Shown here: one piece after another, positions 1 through 12,050 of the stretch | Numbering within the stretch: the stretch's first letter is position 1 | Layout: the number at the start of each line of letters is the position of its first letter | NCBI GenBank assembly: GCA_033060915.1 | Contig: CM065381.1 | Location: forward strand, 8,810,001-8,874,000 | Direction: 5' to 3' | DNA length: 64,000 nt | Origin: Euryodendron excelsum | Taxonomy: Eukaryota > Streptophyta > Magnoliopsida > Ericales > Pentaphylacaceae | The notes under the pieces: generated by a model | Databases searched by the model: none | Told to the model about the DNA's origin: nothing | The model's input: the letters and a program-made list of their open reading frames with translations, nothing else | Made by a program: the position numbers and the translations under genes

Positions 1-2060
1 TACCGAGCAAACCACTAAGTGTCTAGAAGAAATACCTCAGTTGACACTATCTCAAAGTCATCGGGTCCCCTACAGAAAGAAAATGAAACTGGGCATTTGG
101 TAATGTTTTCCATGAACAAAAGAATAGGGGGTGATAATTATATCACGACCCCTAACCCAAGACTTTATCCTCTCATGCCCCGGGGTCGTAAGTTACAGCC
201 TAATGTTCGTCATGAACTCGGCGATTAAAATAAAAACACTCATCCGCTGGAAGGTGGTCAAAGGACACAACCCCCTCTGGTAAAAAATTGCATCCCATCT
301 AAACTCGCCCCCCCCCCCCTGAAGTGCTCTAGTGTCATGTGATACTCAACGGGGTTACCCCTCTGTAACCAACTGTCCGAGTATGCATCAGACGCATCCT
401 CTAAGACAAATCTCCCTACATCATAAGCAGGGGGTGGTAGTAAGGCCCCCCTACCTCTAGCCCACTGGCCACTTCAGCCAGCTCTAACTGCCATAACAAA
501 ATACACTATCGAAATAAAACAGATAAACCCTTAAACAAGAATAGGAAAGAACATTAAAAGAGTTTTAAAGGAGTACCTACAAAATCTAGGAAAGCTAGTG
601 AAGATGGGTGGATCCGTTCTCGAGCTTCGGCAGGGCTTCGCCGTCTCAAAAGCTCTCAAAACCTCACAAAAACTCTCAAACGCATTTGAAAATGAGTTTA
701 AACTCATTTTCAAAAGGATATATATAAACCTAAACAGTGTGTTAGACAGTCATTTGAATGGTCTTCAAATGTTATATGTTTGAACGGCAGTTGAACGATC
801 TTCTAACGCCCTTAATGAGCGTAGAACTCACGTGGAGTGTTTAAACCTTAGGCTTAGCGTTTGAACGGTGAATCAAAAAAAAATCATAAAAACCAAGGAA
901 AAACTGCAAAAATCCTACAAACTACCCAAAACAGAGCTCACCCCCCCCCCCCCAAAAAAAAAAAAAAAAACTAAAATCATGCAATATCCCCAATGTATGA
1001 GAACAAAGCAAAGAAAGAACCAATGGGGCGGGCGGGGACGTTGGGGATACCAAAGGGCACCCTCCTGATACGCTCCCAAATGTGCTTCACAACTGGAATC
1101 ACTCCGCAAGAATACGAAGGTCGCGATATAATAAAAACTGAAAAACTCCAGTGTCGTTCTCTCCCAAGGGAATTCTACAAATATAGCAAACAAAACTCAA
1201 TTAGCACGGGAACTTATCATTATGGATTGCAAATGAGAATTCTTTTCTTTTTCTAACATAAAAGAGACCGAAAACTTGTTGGTTTTGAGATTATGGGTGT
1301 TCTATGACTAGTGTAATAACTTAATAATTAATGAAGGCAATAAAGTCTAGTAATTATGCAATTGTGGAAGGGCTTGGACATGGTTGATTCAATCCACCAA
1401 TTCACAACAAGGGTTTCAAATGAGAGTTTTATAACTCAAATCAAGAATCACACCTTGGATTCTTGATTCGGAAGATTTTTACCATAAATGCTTGGGTTCA
1501 TGTTTAATTGAGCATAAAGATGAAATCTATGACTAGCACCCTATAATCAAACCTTAAAAATATGCAATACCTATAACAAATATTAATTTGTGCATAAATA
1601 TTACCAAAAGGGGTTATGAATCTAAGTTTTCCAATGAATCTCTTACTCAATCAAATAGAACCATAAATGTCTAGAAATATAGTCTTAAAGTTCATACATC
1701 TGATTTTCAACCCATGAAGATGCTTGGTGGATCTTCACAACCACATCCAAGAGATGTTTAGCTACTAAGATCCATAATAAAGAGCATAAATAAAGGTAAA
1801 TCTAGCATTAAACTAAGTAAACCTAGTGTTTGGTTGCTAGGAAAGTGAGAGAAAATGACAAGAAAGTGAGAGAAAATGGCAAGAAAGAGAAAGAAACATT
1901 CACTTCATATATAAACATTCATTTACAACAATCCAAGAAAAATAAATGACAAGATGACAAAGCTTTAATGTAAACCTAACTAAAACCTTACAAAATCTCC
2001 TAAAAGTTCATATTGAAAGCTCCTCCTACTGTCCAGATCTGCCAATTAAACAACCCCTTT
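1..2060. other. Gene-free, AT-rich left flank
   Basis: No coding region is recognisable on either strand; open frames are short and lack family motifs. The stretch contains a run of ten C at about 309-318, a poly-C/poly-A junction near 940-970, and a GAGAAAATGRCAAGAAAGTGAG-like short repeat near 1850-1890. The composition resembles degraded transposon sequence, but no terminal repeat could be defined, so no element is called. Confidence 0.5.
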
Positions 2061-2099
2061 TGTCCCCGTATACAGCTTTTATACTCTGTAGAAAATTAG

Positions 2100-2375
2100 A
2101 CTACGTATAGACCGATCGATCGGTAGAGACTTGCGATCGAACGGTCGATCGAATGTGCATGGCAATCGAACGCTCGATCGAACGCAAAAACGATCTCTAT
2201 GAAGTTTGCATTTGTGTTGTCTGTTGAAGGTGGACGTTGCCGATCGAACGGCCGATCGATCGGAAAAGCGACCTCTCTGAAGTTTGATGCAGAAGGTCGA
2301 ACAAAGATCTCCGATCGAACAGGAAGTCATGCAATCGATCAGCCGATCGATCGATATGTTGGCCCGATCGAACGG
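2100..2375. repeat. GATCGA-rich block with about 12 CGATCG hexamers
   Basis: Within about 260 bases the palindrome CGATCG occurs about a dozen times, often inside longer units such as CGATCGAACGGTCGATCG, and two semi-conserved units around it (TCTCTNTGAAGTTTG near 2193 and 2273) repeat with roughly 80-base spacing. This is far above chance in AT-rich DNA. It probably belongs to an LTR-retrotransposon untranslated region, but no flanking LTR pair was found. Open frames crossing it on both strands are by-products of the repeat. Confidence 0.6.
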
Positions 2376-2399
2376 TCATCCTAATTTTTGCCCATTTGC

Positions 2400-3365
2400 C
2401 TTGTCTTAAGCTCCGATTCCTGTAAAAAGTGCACAAAAGGGATTTAATGCATTTTAAGAGTTAAATTACTGAATTAACACTGAAAATTAACTAATCAACC
2501 ACCAATTTAGGCCTAACGATTACTATTTCTGAGAGTAATCACCTCCCCCCCAACAAAAAAGACATGATAGCCTCTATGATCAATAGAGTGGTAGATACAA
2601 TCAAAAGCATGATGCATTCAAACACAAAAGTAATAACACTCCACCTCTAACTAGAAGATGCCATGATCAAAGGAATCCAAAGGGAAAACCTAAGCGCAGA
2701 TCTAGGACAAAGAACATCAACACATCCTTTAAAGTAAGCAAAGTAGTGAACAAGAGATACAAGGCTAAAAATGCGAACGGAAGCGAAGGTAGAACATAGT
2801 ATGAACAATGGAGGTATAGATACACCAGACGATACAAACATAGACAGTTGGATGATATTTAAACCGTGCCTATAACTACCAACTACCCATAGCCATCTTA
2901 AACTACTTCTGCCTCCCGAAAGTGCTGCCCATGTCCTTCGCAGCCTGCCTAGGAAGAGAGCGAGTAGTTGCATCAAGGACATAAGGGGCAACCAAAGCTA
3001 AGATCACCACAGCATCTTCATTCTTTAAATCTGTCTCTGCAAGATGGACATAAGCCTTCAAGAATGTTGCGTAATCAGGGTCAACGTGTTCAGTATTCTT
3101 AGACTTGCCAATAACATTAGTGTTATCCCTCTTACCACCCTTCGCTAATGCCATGAGAACTTAGAGATGATGAGGTAGCAAAAGAAAAAACAACTATGAA
3201 AGGAGTTCAAGAGGAGGTTGGGGATGAAACCCAACATAGCATGGTTATAAAAGACTCCCTTGGGCATTAGAAGACCATTTGAAAGGTTATCTAACGCAAT
3301 CAATAAGTGTAGGACATCACTAATGACATCACAAAAAATGCACACCATTCGAACCCTAGGACTGT
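2400..3365. other. Intergenic, possible transposon-derived sequence
   Basis: No confident gene. A minus-strand open frame of 83 codons at 2903-3154 begins MALAKGGKRD and contains a DPDYATFLKAY stretch. It has no recognisable full domain and no splice continuation that I could support, so it is not called as a gene. The rest is non-coding. Confidence 0.35.
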
Positions 3366-4269
3366 TAGCACTTTATTTTTTGCCTGCCCAGGAATCTCCA
3401 ACCTGAATAGACTCACATTCAAACTTCACAAACACGTACAAGCCTGAACCGGCTTCCCATATTCAATTTAGTTAATCAACCACGTTGTGGGTTTGCTGGG
3501 CCCAATAGAAGCAAAATGACCAAAATACCCTTGGGCCATTACTCTATCCAATTCTAGTTGGCACGTCCTCTTAAAAACAGAAAGTCCGTATTTTAACCTC
3601 AATTCCAGTTTCAACTTCAGCCCAGACTAATCAAACTCAATTTGACACGTCTTTCGAGAAAGTTAATCCATCAGACAGTAAGTTCATCCATCATGACACG
3701 TCTACCGAGAAAGCACAAAACCTCTCAGAACAATAAGTCTCTTCACACTCGTTGACCAGGACAAAACCCAAGTCCTCATGATGGTAGAACGGTTCACTTC
3801 TAGTACCTATTAGTCCGCCAACGTAGAATGTTCGCTATTCGGCACGTCGAACAGGAAAGTACCTAAGGCCTCGATGCGATAAGACCACCTAGCAGCTTCC
3901 TGAGATCAGGAAGTCTTCGAAATGAATGCACACCGTCAAAGTGACAAAAACACTCATAAACATTGCAACCATCAGAGTGACGGAAGCACTCGCAAATAGG
4001 TCGACATCAGGAATGCCAACAAACCCCTTATGTCACAGGACTGAACACGCCTTTTGGCCATGCCACGTTTATCGAAAAACGGGATACCTTTGAAAACCAA
4101 CTTGTCACACACCGTCAGAGTGACGAAAATACTCAAAACCTAGATCGACACCAATGCTTGCTAGCCCATTCCAGTAAAAAATAACCAAAACGCCCTAGCG
4201 GGCCCCATCAGCGCTTTTCTTGAGAAAGTACCTAAGACCTTAGAGGGTTAAGTTCACCATTTCAAGATT

Positions 4270-4750
4270 GTCCTAAATACAATCCAGCATGTTCTAGTGC
4301 TTTCCAGTCATTTCTGGATCGATTCTGAGAGCATCCGGTCAAAATAACTACTTTGCCCTAGGCATCGAATCACTTTCGGGAACCACACCAGCTCTAGGTA
4401 TCAAATCGGTTACCTTTCAGAGATGCTTCAAACAATATTCCCAACCTTCCAACACCTTTCCAGACCATTCTGAGTCCACTCTAGTAAACCTAGTGCGAAA
4501 TAACCGTTTTACCCCTAGTGAGTTGGTCGCCTTTTTCCAACCACATTGGCTCTGGGTATCAAACCGAAAATCTCTCAAAGCACTCTTAATAGTGTTTTCA
4601 ACCTTTGAGTCTACTCACGGTCAACCTTGAATCAATCCCGGTGTTTCCTGGATCAAATGCCCGTTTTGCCCCTAGTGGGCCGATAACCTTTTTCAATTAC
4701 TCCGGCTCTAGTTATCAAGTTAGTTACTTCTCTGGCACTCTTTTAGGGAT
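4270..4750 (+). repeat. Three diverged tandem copies, period about 157 bases
   Basis: The anchor GCTCTAGGTATCAA or a variant recurs at 4391, 4549 and 4705, and each copy also carries a TTTGCCC(C)TAG block and a CTTTTTC/CTTTC stretch in the same order. The array lies 230 bases upstream of the putative LTR TATA box, where repeated enhancer-like blocks are common in retrotransposon U3 regions. Confidence 0.65.
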
Positions 4751-4983
4751 TCCTATCCATTCTCAGTTGAGTCTTTCTACTTAGAACCATTCGGATCATT
4801 TTCAGACTTTTCAGAATCACTCCTAGTGAAGTTAAGCCAAAAATTGCATGATAGTCACTAAGATAGGCACTCAAATCTTCTGTCTTGCGTCTGAAGGGTC
4901 AAAGATCTTTTTCTCGCTGACGTAACAACTTTCCAAAGGGAGTGGCGCCACTACAACAGGCGCTAGGGCTAATTTTGGCTGCC

Positions 4984-4991
4984 TATAAATA
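4984..4991 (+). promoter_or_regulatory. TATA box of the putative LTR promoter
   Basis: TATAAATA occurs in the context GCCTATAAATACAGG, about 30 bases before a C/T-rich leader. It fits an LTR core promoter that would drive rightward transcription through 5020-7400. Assignment depends on the LTR interpretation. Confidence 0.4.
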
Positions 4992-5592
4992 CAGGTCATC
5001 CCCCTCTGTATTTTGGGTCTGAAAAATAGCTCCAGAAACGCTGCCTCTCTAAAAACAGCCTTTGAATTTTCCTAAAACCCTAATTCCTTCAAGCCTCTCT
5101 CCAAACCCTAGCCCCCATACACTCTAAAGACCTATACACTTGCCTCCCATCACCATTAAAGATCAAGTGCTGCATATTCAAAGCTCTCAAAGTTCAAGCA
5201 AGTCCTTCATTGAAGCATTCAACCTAATAAGAAAACAAGGTAGGGTTCTATTTACTTTTATGTAATCCCCCTCTCTCTCTCTTCTCCCTCCTAGTCCACT
5301 TGGACTATTCTCTATTTTAATCCCCATCTTCTACCCCTCCTTCTTATGTGCTTGAGACAAGGAACCTCCTGATTCATGCCTAGGAAGGCATTGGAGGAAG
5401 TCACTGTGTCAAGGGTTTTCTTCAAGTTCAACCTAAAACGATGTAGGTTCGGTCCCTTTGGTTATGTGGTGAAACCTAGCCTTGTATGTTCACATCCCTA
5501 TTGCATTGTGGTCGTTATGTTCATGCATTGCATTCAATATTGCGTTCAAAAGCTTTCTTTAAAACTTGCATCTAGAAAAGCTATTTTCAAAG

Positions 5593-5940
5593 TTGTTTTC
5601 AAAACCATAACCCTAAGATGATTCTAACCATTTCATCGTTAGGGTTATTTTGGGAAAGTATTATATTCAATGAGATCATCAAGGTCTATATTAGGGTTTT
5701 AAACCCTACTTGTTTTCAAAACCACAACCCTAAGATGATTCTAACCATTTCATGGTTAGGGTTGTTTTAAGAAAGTGTTATATTCAATGAGACCATCAAA
5801 GTCCATATCAAGGTTTTAAACCTTAGTTGTTTTCAAAATCATAATACTAGAATGGTTCCAGTCTTCTTATAATTAGAATCGTTTTAGGAAAGTGAGATAT
5901 TTAAGTGACTTTCAAAAGTCTATATTCAAATCTTTCTAAA
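5593..5940 (+). repeat. 117-base tandem repeat, three copies
   Basis: The anchor TTGTTTTCAAAA recurs at 5593, 5710 and 5827, an exact 117-base period. Copies one and two share long identical tracts, including CCCTAAGATGATTCTAACC. Copy three is more diverged, so the array probably grew from its left side. It lies in the U5-like part of the putative LTR. Confidence 0.85.
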
Positions 5941-7514
5941 ATAGTTTGCCAAATCCACTTCCTAAAAATTCTTCTCAAAGAATTACTTTTCAAAAACTTT
6001 GAGTCTTGAAGTCCAAATCAAAACCATAGAGTCCATATTTAAGAAACTCTACGTTTCTCACATAAAATCATAGCTTTCTATCTATATCAAATCATAGATT
6101 CCCAAAATCATTTTCTACATGAAGTCATAGATTTTCTAATTCAAAAGTTATATAAAATGATAAATTTTTAAAATTAAAGCTTTCCAATTTCAAGTCAAGT
6201 CAAATCTTGTCCAAATAAGAAACAAATCAAACAGCCTATTTCTAAAAATAAAATCTAATCTTCTGTTTTAGGAAATAGAAATCAAATCTTTCCTAACTTC
6301 AATTTTTTCTAATGTCAATCTTTCCTAATTTCAAAACCCTCGCTTTTCAAACTTTTCAAAAACAAAACTTTTCTTTTTCATTTGAAATCTAATCTTTTCA
6401 ATTCAAATGTATTGCATAAATTCTAGTTCCTAGGATGGCTTAAATCCCAAGTTACCTCAAACCTAGGTCGAACCTCTTTCAACTCAATTTTTCAAATTCA
6501 ATTTTTCTTAAATCAAATCTTTTCAAATTTTAATTTTAAACCTTTCTTAATTCAAATCTTTCCTAAATCAAATCTTTCTAAAATCAAGTCTTTCCTAAAA
6601 TAAAAACTTTTCTAAAATAGAATTTTCCTAATTCGAAACTTTCCTAAAATCAAGCCTTTTAAAATCAAACTTTTCAAGTTTTAATCAAACCTTCCTATTT
6701 CAATTGCATATTTAAACCCTAGGATACCTAAGTCCTAATTGAACCCTAACCCTAAGTTAGGAAACTTCAACTATTTTCTAAATCTTAAGTCTAAATCAAG
6801 ATGGTTTTCAAACCCTCATTTCAAGTCAAGATGATTTCAAAGTTCAATTTAAACTTTTCAAAACAAGTTCAAGTGTTATTTCAAAGTTCAATTTCAAATT
6901 CAAGTTTTATTGCGGAGTCAACTCAAATTCAATTTCAAATATTCAAATCAAACTTTTTTTCAAGTCAAATTTTTCAAAGACCCTAAAGTATTTATTTTTA
7001 ATTAGACCCGAGTCCGATCTACAACTAACCTGATTCCTAACAAAGGGATACGTAGGCAACTCTCATAAGTGCTGTTATAATCTTTTTAAAAAATTTTAAT
7101 TTTTTTTTCAAAATCTCTTTCTAAATTTTAATTATTTTCATGAACTTGCAATATCATGCATCACATTATCTCTAATCCAAGTTTAAAAAGCATTCAATAG
7201 ACTTTTCGACCCCTCATTCTGTAAGTTATCCTTGCGGACACCACAACATTAATTTTCTTCAAAATCAAAGCATTGCTTCCATCATTAGGCCCCACGGTTG
7301 TCTGACAACTTTGGTTTAATGTGGTTTACAATATTTTTTTAATATACTTTAATAATATAGCGTGCTCTTAATATTGTACTATTTTAAAATTGACGCCGAA
7401 CTTGGTGACTTTTAGCCCGTTGATATATGTATACACTCTGATCTAGATGGCTAACATTAGGTTTCTTAGAGCATTGGGATAAATGCCCGTTGGATACGTT
7501 TTGACGTTGTCAAA

Positions 7515-7740
7515 ATTGATCTGAAAGGCCCTAGTATGATCTGTAATGGCCCAAAGATTAATACTCAGATGCTGTTGTGATGTACATCGTTTTTTTTGGA
7601 CCGATTTCCCCGTTTAGGGACGTCGTCACAATTGATCTGAAAGGCCCTAGTATGATCTGCAATGGCCCAAAGATTGATACTCAGCTATTGTTGTGATGTA
7701 CATCGGTTTTTTGGACCGATTTCACCGTTTAGACCTTGAA
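7515..7740 (+). repeat. 116-base tandem duplication
   Basis: ATTGATCTGAAAGGCCCTAG begins both at 7515 and at 7631. The two copies match almost throughout and each ends in a GGACCGATTTC(A/C)CCGTTTAG block. This is a recent two-copy tandem duplication next to the right end of the putative LTR; no coding potential was seen. Confidence 0.85.
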
Positions 7741-8114
7741 AAGGATGGTTTTTTTTCATTTTTTAAAAGATTTAATAGCTCAAAATTTTAGCCTATACGA
7801 ATCCCATTTTGTCTAAATTTTTTCTAGAATATTTCTCTACGTTTTCAGCTTTCAAATTTAGGCTTAATTCAATTTTTTCGTCTTTAGTAATTTTTCGTAC
7901 TTTCTTTAATTTATGTGCTTTAGAATTCAAGTAGGTTTACAGTTTTGAATTCAATTAGTAATTTTTCGTATTTTCTTTAATTTATTCCTATTATTTTCTA
8001 CAAACCGTAGTTGTCTACTTTTTTGGTGTTTATGTTATAAGATTCAACAAATTTGTAAAAAGTTTTTAATCTATGATTTTCATCACTGCTCGCTGCATCA
8101 TATACCCTCCCATC

Positions 8115-8478
8115 CAGTGTTTTAAAATTCGAATCAGATCGGCCGGTTAAACCGTGACCGGTAAAAATAGTTCGGTTAATCTTTAAAACTTATTTTGGTC
8201 AAAATTCAGTCAAATCTGGTCAAAATCACAGTTGAACCGTGACCCGGTCAATTGAACAGGTATTAAACCGTCCGGTTCACTATTTTGAGGCAAAATTTTA
8301 TGTTTTAAATATAAAAAATAGTGTAAAAAAATAATATACCATTTTTTAATATTAATAAATTAATTAATGACATAATATGACGTCACGGGTCAATAACGGT
8401 TGACCCGACAGTTAAACTGGTGACCTGTGACCTGATGACTTTTCCGGTTCACTCAACAGTCCGATTTTTAAAACATTG
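8115..8478. mobile_element. hAT-type MITE with perfect 8-bp target duplication
   Basis: The 364-base element has terminal inverted repeats: the left end starts CAGTGTTTTAAAATTCG and the right end, read on the minus strand, starts CAATGTTTTAAAAATCGG. It is flanked by the direct repeat CTCCCATC at 8107-8114 and 8479-8486. An 8-bp duplication and CA(G/A)TG termini are hallmarks of the hAT superfamily. The interior is rich in CCGGTTNAACCG-like imperfect palindromes and has no open frame, so it is non-autonomous. Confidence 0.85.
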
Positions 8479-9329
8479 CTCCCATCTTTCTCCTTCGAGC
8501 AGTTGGTCTGTTCTGCAGTTTATATATCTCAGGAGTTTAATTAATATTTGTGTTTGCCTTCTTTCAAAAGATATGGTCGGCGTTGACTCACCAAAAAAAA
8601 AAAAAATAAAGAAACTATTGGCGTTTAACTTGGGATTCTATATTTTATTGGCATCAAAGATGAATGTGAAAATAAGTTACTTCACAAATTTCACAAGAAA
8701 TATTATCTTTCAACATCACAGAGTCATCTAATCATCTATCAGAAACTTTACAGCATTCACATCAAGACCCAAAATTTAAATTTCACCGTACGCTTTGAAC
8801 ATTAAAGAATATGTTCGGTCTTACCAACCACTTATAAAGACTCAAATCTAAACATTAAATAAAAAAATTTGAATTATTATTCACCGAACTAACCACGCAA
8901 TACTGACTTACGATTAGATATGCGTTTTGTATTTGCCGCTCCCTACCAAATGACAAAAACAGCATCATAGCTGGGTATCCTACTATAACTGGATTAGCCC
9001 CTCTTTAAACTCTGAAGAGAGGCGCTAGAAAATTCAAATTCTTACTGGTTAAAGCAATCAACGATAGCGACGTATGATTAGATAACGTTTTTATTTGTCC
9101 CTCTCTTCAAAAGGGCTAGCTGTTGACTAGTCAACGAATGACAAAAATGGCGTGAGGGATGGATATGCTATTGTCACTGGGTTATAAAAAATTATTCTAT
9201 ACTCCTTGGAGTACGTGGGCTCATTTGTTAACTGAAGTAAGGGCTACTTCTTACGTGAAAGGCGGAGCAATGCTCAATGGAAAATTATCTCCAAGGTTAG
9301 ACCCTCTTGTTAAACTCCAATATAAATTA

Positions 9330-10232
9330 GAATAAATTACATTTACCTCTCTTAAAGTTTTAGTGTAATACAATTATTTTTTAAGATTTTAAAAATTATA
9401 TTTTTCTCCCTTAAAATTTAAGGTGAATTGTATTTTTCTCCAGATATTAAATTTTTTAACAGATTATATGTGATACTAGTAAAAAAAATTAGTTCATTAC
9501 TTAAATTGTCCCTAATATGCATGAAATGACATAAATAGAATTTTTTTTGACTTCTAAAATTAATTAGTGTGTGTTGATTTTTTAAATTTTTGTTTTTTTA
9601 CTTCTAAATTTCCCTACGTGTGTTATTTTTTTTTATAGCATATAGGATCTAAAAATTTTAGTACAATTGATTATCTTAAGTTAAACGTTGTCTTTTTAAT
9701 ATAAGTTAACTAACATTGTTGATTTCGATATTACTTTTTGTAGGGTGTTTTTCTCATATTGACCAAAACTTTTTTTTATAAAAATTTATAGAAACTATAT
9801 AGGGCTTTAATCATAGCATATAAAGTTTTAAAAAAATATAATTTATTTATTGATTAAATATAAGACTTATAATTTATTTATTGATTAAAATAGTGTTTTA
9901 TACAGATGTGACATTTAATTTGATCTTAGAATCTTATATTAGTAGTATATCTTTTTTTTCATTTGAAGAAGACTCAAAATTAACACACTAATTAATTTCA
10001 TAAGCAAAAAATAAAACATAAAAATCTATATATGTTATTTCATGCAAATTAGGGGCAATTTAGGTAATGAATTTGTTTTTTTGTTTGTTGACATCTTCTG
10101 TTAAAAGATTTAATATCTGAAAAAAAAATGCAACTCACCTCAAACCTCAAACAAGAGAGATGTAATTTCTAAAATCTCAAAGAGTGAGTTATATTAGTCT
10201 GAAACCTCAAAAAAGGTAGATGTAATTTGCCC
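9330..10232. mobile_element. Mutator-like foldback MITE with 9-bp target duplication
   Basis: The 903-base element has long inverted arms of about 215-240 bases (left about 9330-9570, right about 9990-10232). The left end reads GAATAAATTACATTTACC and the right end, on the minus strand, GGGCAAATTACATCTACC. Homology continues inward through AGATATTAAAT and a GCATGAAAT block. Both ends abut the direct repeat TATAAATTA (9321-9329 and 10233-10241). Long inverted arms with a 9-bp duplication are typical of Mutator-like elements. The interior carries no transposase frame. The right end lies 66 bases before the ATG of the downstream dioxygenase pseudogene. Confidence 0.8.
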
Positions 10233-10298
10233 TATAAATTAACAGCACTAGGAGCAGTGGAACGTACACACAAGCAGAACCTCTCAAGTCCTTCAAAA

Positions 10299-11426
10299 AT
10301 GGCTTCTGTTACTCCCCGTAGGCTTCCCATTATATGTTTCTCCGATGAGAACCTCAAGTCCGGTGCCATCCGCGATGATGTCCGGCGGGCTCTCGAAGAG
10401 TTTGGTTGCTTCGAGGCAGTGTATGATAAGGTTTCTCTGAATCTTCACAATGCCATATTAGGCCTGCTCGAGGAATTGTTCAATCTTCCCCTTCGAGACG
10501 AAGCGCAAAAACACTTATGATATGCAATACAAAGGCTACATTAGAAACCTCCCTGCAACTCCTCTTTACGAAGGGTTGGGAATTTATGATGTTTCTAAAT
10601 TTGAAGCTATTAGGAACTTCACAAATCTCATGTGGCCTCAAGGAAACTTGAATGCTTGGTATTGTGTTTCGATCTCTCGCATAAAATTTCTGCCTTTTCT
10701 TTGTCAGCTCCAGCTCCTGTTTAGATGTTTCAATTTAGAGCAATGTTATAAAATCATAAAATCTATACATTATTTTCAAATACCCATCAATCATATGACG
10801 ACTCTTAATTATAAAAGAAAATTATTATTTTTTTAGAAAATCTACACAAAAACTCCATTAGAATAATTTGGTAATGATATTTTTGTAAATAAAAGTCATT
10901 CTGATAAGTGTTTTATTTTAAAGTGAATGATTTTTATCCAACTACATTTTCTGGTGATAAATTATATATGAATGTTTCTGTTTATATAGTATTACTCATT
11001 ATAAAAATATCATTACCACATGACAGTATAGGAAAGTAATAGCATTTTTTTTTATAAATTTATGGGGTTAATGGTGTTGATCTTTTTGTATATAGTGAAA
11101 CTTTGAATTCCTACGCGACTAAAGTGTCTGAATTGCAAAAAATGGTGATGAAAATAGCCATGGAAAGCTTGGGTGTTGAGAAATACTATGAATCTCATGT
11201 TGAAGCAATGAGCTACTTCTTCGGGTCATGAAATACAAAGAATCAATTCCAGATGAGCCTAACTCGGTGCACCCTCTCATGCCGATTTGAGCTTTTTCAC
11301 CGTACTTTGTCAGAATCAAGTCAATGGCTTAGAATTGCAGACGAAGGATGGTGAATGGATTATGGCGACCCCTTCACCTTCTTCCTTCACACTCATCGCC
11401 GGCCAAGCGTCCTATGTATGTCATAT

Positions 11427-11471
<45 letters not shown>

Positions 11472-12014
11472 TTATTTGAAACACCCACATTGTTTAGTTA
11501 GGTGTAATAAGAACGGAAACGTAATACCTTACATATTTTAAAATATAATATGTTAAGGATAAATTTATATAAATTACACAAGTAGAATTAAAGTACTTTT
11601 AGAATAATTTTCTTTAACAATTACACATTCAAAACATATAGTCAGTGTTTTTTCGAATTAATCATCTAAAAACTTATTTTTTTTAAATATTTACGACTCA
11701 TTTTTTTTTTCATATTGTTATGCCAAAACTCTATTTTTCTTAGATTTTCACTCATTATATTGATTTTTTTCCTCATTAGATGACTTTTATAGAAATAAAT
11801 AAAAAACCAATTTAGAATTGCATTGGATAGCTAAATTCAGTGTTTCTTGTTATTGTTTCCTACACTACCGTCCCTTTTTCCAAAAAAACACAAAAAAGAC
11901 AAGGTACCCTAAAAAATATATAATTGTTCAATTGGATGAAAGGTAAGTATACCATGTTTCAGAACATCGTTTCAAAAGCATAATCCCCTAAGGTATTAAA
12001 GATTAGAGTAACAC

Positions 12015-12050
<36 letters not shown>

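Larger units (their letters stand above)
3370..7405 (+). mobile_element. Probable decayed or solo LTR of a Tat/Ogre-like Ty3/gypsy element
   Basis: Several signals agree with one very long LTR in plus orientation. Around 4270-4750 there is a three-copy diverged tandem array, followed by a TATA box (TATAAATA, 4984-4991) and a short leader. A long AT-rich U5-like tract follows, with a 117-base tandem array at 5593-5940. At 7046-7058 lies GGATACGTAGGCA, a motif I associate with the LTR ends of Tat-lineage elements, and at 7391-7420 CGCCGAACTTGGTGACT resembles the tRNA-Arg-type primer-binding region of Ogre elements. No gag, protease or polymerase frame follows, so the copy would be solo or truncated. 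Exact ends and target duplication were not found. Family assignment is inference. Confidence 0.42.

Noticed and set aside
2903..3154. Possible small protein MALAKGGKRD... on the minus strand
   Set aside because: Only a short DPDYATFLKAY stretch looks protein-like; no full domain, splice structure or supporting context could be seen in a repeat-rich region.
6740..6765. AACCCTAACCCTAA-like telomeric repeat
   Set aside because: Only about two units are present, within AT-rich LTR-like sequence; this is too short to call an interstitial telomeric repeat.
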